Source: Halopseudomonas sp002296055
GTDB taxonomy: Bacteria > Pseudomonadota > Gammaproteobacteria > Pseudomonadales > Pseudomonadaceae
DNA length: 64,000 nt
Strand: one strand, 5' to 3'
Assembly (NCBI RefSeq): GCF_050876985.1
Contig: NZ_JBPAPP010000004.1
A program made the position numbers and the translations under genes. Shown here in pieces: positions 59,964 to 64,000 of this stretch (its first letter is position 1; the number at the start of each line of letters is the position of its first letter). The notes beneath the pieces are model-generated. The model was not told where the DNA came from and made no database searches. It was given only the letters and a program-made list of their open reading frames with translations.

Positions 59964-60023
59964 TTTCGTTTACCCGCCTGCCAGCGGTGGGCTCTAGAGG
60001 CTGCGGCAGGCGGGCGAACGAAA
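59964..60023. repeat. 60-bp imperfect inverted repeat
   Basis: TTTCGTT (59964-59970) pairs with AACGAAA (60017-60023), and CCCGCCTGCC (59973-59982) with GGCAGGCGGG (60005-60014), across a two-base mismatch. This makes a 17-bp arm with a 22-nt loop, without a T-run, downstream of the META gene and upstream of the NnrU gene. It resembles a REP-type or mRNA-stabilising element. Confidence 0.8.
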
Positions 60024-60040
60024 TGGCAGAGACGCTATGG

Positions 60041-60733
60041 TTACTGCAAACGTGCGGTCAAGGCACCCCCGTCGCTGGTTTCCAGCACCAGGGCGCCGGT
60101 GTTGTCCAGGTGGAAGCGAGTGACATTCTCCAGCGCTTTCAGGAACTTGGTCTCCTGCCCGTTCAGCGCCGGAGCGCAGGCCTTGCGAGTACTGGTCAGT
60201 TGGCTGAAGCCAAGCTGCTGACCATTAAGCTCGTAAGCGCCGACATAGTTGTTGCAGCTGGCCAGGCCGGAAACACGGCCGTCGTTACCGAAGCGCAGCG
60301 TCATCCGCGAGCTGTCGATGATGCCTTGGCGGTTGATGTCTTCAACCACCCACTCACCGGCCTGCAACACCAACGCGCTGGCCGGCTCGCATTCGGGAAA
60401 GGTTTCGCCCTTGATGGTAAGCATGCCCTTGGCTCCCTGGTTCCAGAAACTGGTAGTGCTGTCATCCGGTGCCACGTAGCGGGCGCCCGATGCACTGGCT
60501 ACGCGCTTGAGAATGTACTGTCCCTGCATGGCCTCGATCAGCGCCTCTTCATCGTGCAGGGTGACGCGCAACGGTGTACCGCCGCACTGCAGGATCATCA
60601 CTCCGTTGCTGGGCAGCCCCTGCTCAGCCGGCGGTGGCGGAGGCGGGGACTGGTCAGTCTCGTACAGGCCAGCACACCCAGCCAGCAGGCCAGTCAGCAG
60701 CAGCGTCGCCACCAAACCTTGGCGTTGAATCAT
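60041..60733 (-). CDS. META/HslJ-domain lipoprotein with N-terminal MliC-like domain
   Basis: Lipoprotein of 230 residues. The lipobox LLAGC (Cys 20) is followed by a proline run (PPPPPP near 30-35). Residues about 45-110 form an MliC-like (lysozyme inhibitor) domain with LQCGGTPLRVTLHDEEA, and residues about 125-230 the META domain with TLRFGNDGRVSGLASCNNYVG-type sequence. It may inhibit lysozyme or bind ligands in the envelope; both are inferences. Minus-strand neighbour of the PhzF gene. Confidence 0.82.
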   Translation of the reverse strand: MIQRQGLVATLLLTGLLAGCAGLYETDQSPPPPPPAEQGLPSNGVMILQCGGTPLRVTLHDEEALIEAMQGQYILKRVASASGARYVAPDDSTTSFWNQGAKGMLTIKGETFPECEPASALVLQAGEWVVEDINRQGIIDSSRMTLRFGNDGRVSGLASCNNYVGAYELNGQQLGFSQLTSTRKACAPALNGQETKFLKALENVTRFHLDNTGALVLETSDGGALTARLQ

Positions 60734-60776
60734 CGTTTAGCTCCTTGACGAAGGTGAGTACCGTCCAAGCATAGCC

Positions 60777-61601
60777 TCAGCCAGCGTTCTGAGCACCCTG
60801 CAATCCGTCTGGCAGGTGGATGACACCCTCCAGATAGAGCACCGTGTGCCCGCTGATCAGCACCCGTTCATCATTCACCTCGCAGTACAGATGCCCGCCA
60901 CGCGCCGACGCCTGATAGGCATGCAGCGTGCGCCGGCCCAGACGCTCAGCCCATAGCGGCGCCAGTCCGGCGTGGATGGAGCCGGTAACCATATCCTCCA
61001 GTCCACCATTAGCGGGCCAGAAATAACGCGAGACAAAATCCACCTCTCCTCCGGGCGCGGTAACAACCACGTCCCGCGGTGCCAGGCGCGCCAGTTGCTG
61101 CGGGGCAGCCTGCACTGAGCGCACTGCGCGTTCGTCTGCGTATACCGCAAACCACGCCTGATCACTGACCAGTACCTCGTCCGGCGCCAACGACAGGCCC
61201 GCCAGCAGCTCCGGTGGCACCTGCGTGACCGCGACCGGCGGCAATCGCGGAGCGGACATTTGAATCAACCCACCCTCACCGCGGCGCAGCTGCAGCTCGC
61301 CCACCGCTGCGGCGCTGAAGGTCAGTTGCTGGCGAGCCGGGTCTCGGCTGAACACGACATGCGCACTGGCCAGGGTCGCATGGCCGCAGAAGTCGATTTC
61401 GGCCAGTGGAGAAAACCAGCGAATCGCAAAGTGGCCGGGCTGCTGCTCAACCAGAAAAGCGGTTTCCGACACATTGTTCTCGGCCGCAATGGCCTGGAGC
61501 ACGGTATCGGGCAACCAGCATGACAGCGGCACAACCGCCGCATAGTTGCCGCCAAACAGGCGATCGGTAAACGCGTCGACTTGATAAAGGGGTAGTTTCA
61601 T
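60777..61601 (-). CDS. PhzF-family isomerase/epimerase-like protein
   Basis: Protein of 274 residues. YQVDAFTDRLFGGNYAAVV and ENNVSETAFL near 42 with Glu46 are PhzF-like, and EIDFCGHATLASAHV near 68 contains the GHAT motif. PhzF itself makes phenazine precursors, but no other phz gene is in the window. Such stand-alone homologues are common and mostly uncharacterised. The frame is intact and of normal length. Confidence 0.88.
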   Translation of the reverse strand: MKLPLYQVDAFTDRLFGGNYAAVVPLSCWLPDTVLQAIAAENNVSETAFLVEQQPGHFAIRWFSPLAEIDFCGHATLASAHVVFSRDPARQQLTFSAAAVGELQLRRGEGGLIQMSAPRLPPVAVTQVPPELLAGLSLAPDEVLVSDQAWFAVYADERAVRSVQAAPQQLARLAPRDVVVTAPGGEVDFVSRYFWPANGGLEDMVTGSIHAGLAPLWAERLGRRTLHAYQASARGGHLYCEVNDERVLISGHTVLYLEGVIHLPDGLQGAQNAG

Positions 61602-61702
61602 CGTGCAGCTCCGGCGGCAAAAGGATCAGCCTACCCCGGCTGGGCCAGTAGGCAGCGGCACAGCCAAGAGTGAAGACAGGAGTACAGTTGGGCCGCCCCG
61701 GG

Positions 61703-62245
61703 TCAGAAGCCGCGCCCTTCGGTGCGCAGGAAGGCCGACTCGTCGGCTGTGGAGGGTCGCAGCAGCACCTCGTTACGGTGCGGATAGCGGCCAAAGCGCT
61801 TAAGGATATCCAGGTGCTGACGCTCCGATCGCAGGTTGTCCTCCAGACCCGGCGCACTAAATAGCATCAGCGCCTGTTCGTGAATGACCAGAGACTCACT
61901 GTGCATGAAGGGCATGTACATAAAGGCGCGCATGTTGATTGGCAATTGCTGGTCATAGCCGGCAGCAACCGCCTCCTGGGCAAGTACCAGAGCGATGCCG
62001 TCACTGGCAAAGGCACGTGGGGTGTCGCGCCAGATGTTGCGCGAAAACTGGTCAAGCACAATGATCTCGGCCAACCGCCCCAGCGCCGTACCACGCCAGT
62101 TCATCAGCTCGCCGCGCTCGGCACGCCCGTGCAACGACGCAAATCGCTCGCGCATGAAGCGGTCCAGGCCAGGGTCTACCCGCCACCACTGCACGGGCTT
62201 GAGCTCGCCAAACCAGAACTCGATCACTTGTTCCACCGCCGTCAC
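61703..62245 (-). CDS. DUF924 family protein
   Basis: Protein of 180 residues. VIEFWFGELKPVQWWRVDPGLDR near residue 7, LGRLAEIIVLDQFSRNIWRDTP near 55 and FMYMPFMHSESLVIHEQAL near 107 are the DUF924 signature. The fold is alpha-helical; function unknown. It ends about 100 bp from the PhzF gene on the same strand. About 350 bp separate it from the divergent KamA-like gene. Confidence 0.88.
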   Translation of the reverse strand: MTAVEQVIEFWFGELKPVQWWRVDPGLDRFMRERFASLHGRAERGELMNWRGTALGRLAEIIVLDQFSRNIWRDTPRAFASDGIALVLAQEAVAAGYDQQLPINMRAFMYMPFMHSESLVIHEQALMLFSAPGLEDNLRSERQHLDILKRFGRYPHRNEVLLRPSTADESAFLRTEGRGF

Positions 62246-62395
62246 TCAGATCCCCCTTGGACGTTCCGCTACACAGCTGGGCACACCACAGCCAGAGACG
62301 CGCCTGAGCCGCCTGCCCTCCTGAGAGCCACACGTTAGTCGCCCCTCGCACGCCTGCCGCCAGCATAAACCACAGCCGGCGTGCTGTTCACTTTT

Positions 62396-62424
62396 TAGAC
62401 ATCAATTCAAATCTTGGTTATTAT
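62396..62424 (+). promoter_or_regulatory. Sigma70 promoter for the KamA-like gene, with a leader of about 170 nt
   Basis: TAGACA (62396-62401), a 17-bp spacer and TATTAT (62419-62424) form a good sigma70 promoter. Transcription from about 62431 would give a leader of about 170 nt before the ATG at 62602. Within it a small hairpin TTAACT-CCAGA-AGTTAA (62496-62512) is followed by a run of T (62518-62522). The rest of the gap 62246-62601 shows nothing definite. Confidence 0.6.
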
Positions 62425-62601
62425 GCGCGGCTGCTGAGTCATCAGCCCATCACATTGCCCGTTCAGGATAAACCTCTGATCGGCGCTTTTATGCATTAAC
62501 TCCAGAAGTTAATCGCGTTTTTACTGCAGACACGCTGCAGATCATGGCCCGTCCACTGACGCGCCAGAATACTTTCGACAATAAATATGTGAATAGCCTC
62601 T

Positions 62602-63954
62602 ATGTCAAAATCCAACATCATCGCCATTGCTTCACCCCCCGCATCCGAGTTTGATGTCGATGCGGTACGCCACCAGCGCTTCAAGGTCTATACCGCCAAG
62701 CAGTTGGACCAGATTCCGCAGCTACAACAGCTGAGCGCCGAACAGCGCTTTGAAATGCAGGTGGTGGCCAGCGTGTTACCGTTCCGGGTCAACCAGTACG
62801 TCATCGACGAGCTGATCGACTGGCACCAGGTACCGGCCGACCCGATCTTCCAGCTCACCTTTCCGCAGCGCGGCATGCTCAAGCCGGAGCACTACGACCG
62901 CGTGGCCGAGGCCATGCGCAGCGAGCTGCCGGCAGCCGAGCTCAAGGCGCTGATCAGCGAGATTCGCGCCGAGCTCAACCCGCATCCGGCCGGGCAGCTG
63001 GAACACAACATCCCGATGCTGGACGGCGAAGTCGTCGAGGGTCTGCAGCACAAGTACCGCGAGACCGTGCTGTTCTTCCCCAGCTCCGGGCAGGTCTGCC
63101 ACAGCTACTGCACCTTCTGCTTTCGCTGGGCGCAGTTTGTCGGCGACAAGGACCTGAAGATCGCCGCGCGCGAATCCAACCAGTTGCAGGACTACCTGCG
63201 CGCCCATCCGGAAGTCACCGACGTGCTGGTCACCGGCGGCGACCCACTGGTGATGAAAACCCGCAATCTGCGCGCCTATCTGGAGCCGCTGTTGAGCGAG
63301 GAGTTTGACCATATCCGCACCATTCGCATCGGCTCCAAGGCGTTGACCTTCTGGCCCCAACGCGTGGTGACCGATGACGACGCCGAGGATCTGCTCGCCC
63401 TGTTCCGCGAAATTCAGGCGGCCGGCAAGCACCTGGCGCTGATGGCCCACTACAACCACTGGCAGGAGCTGGAACCAGCCATTGCCCGCGAGGCAATCCG
63501 CCGTATCCGCGAGACCGGCGCACAAATACGCGCCCAGGGTCCGCTGCTGGCGCACATCAACGACGATGCCAAGGTCTGGGCACGCCTGTGGCAGACCCAG
63601 GTGGAGCTGGGCATCATCCCGTATTACATGTTCGTCGAGCGCGACACCGGCGCCCGCCACTACTTCGAGGTGCCGCTGGTCAAGGCCTGGCAAATCTACC
63701 GTGACGCCATGCAGCAGGTCTCGGGTATCGCCCGCACCGCGCGCGGCCCCTCCATGAGTTCGCACCCGGGCAAGGTAGAAATCCAGGGCGTCACCGAGAT
63801 CAACGGAGAAAAGGTCATTGCCCTGCGCATGATTCAGGGCCGCAACCCGGCCTGGGTGCAGCGCCCCTTCTTTGCCAAGTACAACGAAGACGCCACTTGG
63901 CTCAATCACCTTGAGCCAGCCTTTGGTGAGGAACGCTTCTTCTTCGACGACTGA
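62602..63954 (+). CDS. KamA-family radical SAM protein (lysine 2,3-aminomutase-like)
   Basis: Radical SAM enzyme of 450 residues. The iron-sulfur motif CxxxCxxC is CHSYCTFC near residue 167, and LVTGGDPLVMKT near 210 holds the SAM GGD motif. The substrate-site Asp near 312 (INDDAKVW) is kept, but the second Asp of lysine aminomutase (VVDAPGGGG) is replaced by RGPSMSSHPGK. PLP-binding lysine candidates lie in SSHPGKVEI. Substrate is therefore uncertain. No beta-lysine acetyltransferase (ablB) follows before the window ends. Confidence 0.88.
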   Translation: MSKSNIIAIASPPASEFDVDAVRHQRFKVYTAKQLDQIPQLQQLSAEQRFEMQVVASVLPFRVNQYVIDELIDWHQVPADPIFQLTFPQRGMLKPEHYDRVAEAMRSELPAAELKALISEIRAELNPHPAGQLEHNIPMLDGEVVEGLQHKYRETVLFFPSSGQVCHSYCTFCFRWAQFVGDKDLKIAARESNQLQDYLRAHPEVTDVLVTGGDPLVMKTRNLRAYLEPLLSEEFDHIRTIRIGSKALTFWPQRVVTDDDAEDLLALFREIQAAGKHLALMAHYNHWQELEPAIAREAIRRIRETGAQIRAQGPLLAHINDDAKVWARLWQTQVELGIIPYYMFVERDTGARHYFEVPLVKAWQIYRDAMQQVSGIARTARGPSMSSHPGKVEIQGVTEINGEKVIALRMIQGRNPAWVQRPFFAKYNEDATWLNHLEPAFGEERFFFDD

Positions 63955-64000
63955 GGGCAACATTGATCAATTCCGTCTGCCCTCTACCCGGCTTGTTGAG

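Noticed and set aside
60777..61601. Phenazine biosynthesis locus
   Set aside because: Only a stand-alone PhzF-like gene is present; no phzA-E or phzG near it.
62776..63963. 395-residue minus-strand frame opposite the KamA-like gene
   Set aside because: Antisense of a protein with intact CxxxCxxC and GGD motifs.

Overview
This 64-kb window is chromosomal DNA from a gamma-proteobacterium of the Pseudomonas group. The evidence is gene content and order: maeB, nuclease, rpmE, priA, argS, SPOR gene, hslVU, DUF971, phaC1-phaZ-phaC2-phaD, phaF-phaI, ubiE-ubiJ-ubiB, hisI-hisE, tatABC and rsmE follow the order I know from Pseudomonas. DNA is GC-rich throughout. I see no transposase, integrase, tRNA or CRISPR array. 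The species is not identifiable by eye; a marine or halotolerant relative would fit but is a guess.

Left edge (1-456): four tandem minus-strand sigma70 promoters, each with a 16-bp spacer and a GC-rich discriminator. They fire out of the window and look like the promoter array of an rRNA operon whose genes lie beyond base 1.

0.4-11.2 kb: a short-chain amide/urea locus. A five-gene ABC importer (urtABCDE type, minus) diverges from fmdA (formamidase), fmdB, a GAF-AAA+-Fis sigma54 activator, amiE (aliphatic amidase) and amiB (ClpA/B-like ATPase). The 410-bp divergent gap has a sigma54 promoter facing each way, with a cluster of GACA-TTGTC palindromes between them that are likely sites for the co-encoded activator. 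AmiC and AmiR, which control amiE in P. aeruginosa, are not in the window.

11.2-37.5 kb: the conserved housekeeping block. It holds malic enzyme, secreted nuclease, L31, PriA, ArgRS, a sigma32-like promoter before hslVU, the class II polyhydroxyalkanoate (PHA) cluster, ubiquinone genes, hisI/hisE, Tat, RsmE, a DUF502 membrane protein and a PhoD-like phosphatase. Between priA and argS lies a 540-bp non-coding, hairpin-rich repeat element bounded by identical 22-bp direct repeats.

37.5-56.9 kb: accessory and small-metabolism genes. They include a LuxR regulator, an IsdG-like heme monooxygenase, a subtilase, a hotdog protein, several Rossmann oxidoreductases, a B-box zinc membrane protein, DUF2269 and DoxX membrane proteins, GFA and VOC enzymes, an SMR pump, an HxlR/SDR divergent pair with paired operators, glpM, dtd-pip, a GltB-like FMN protein, a TDT channel and an AraC regulator.

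57-64 kb: an acetylpolyamine deacetylase/polyamine-binding protein pair, then NnrU, a META-domain lipoprotein, PhzF-like and DUF924 genes on the minus strand. Last is a KamA-family radical SAM enzyme with a good sigma70 promoter and a leader of about 170 nt.

Coordinates use the start codon I judge most likely.
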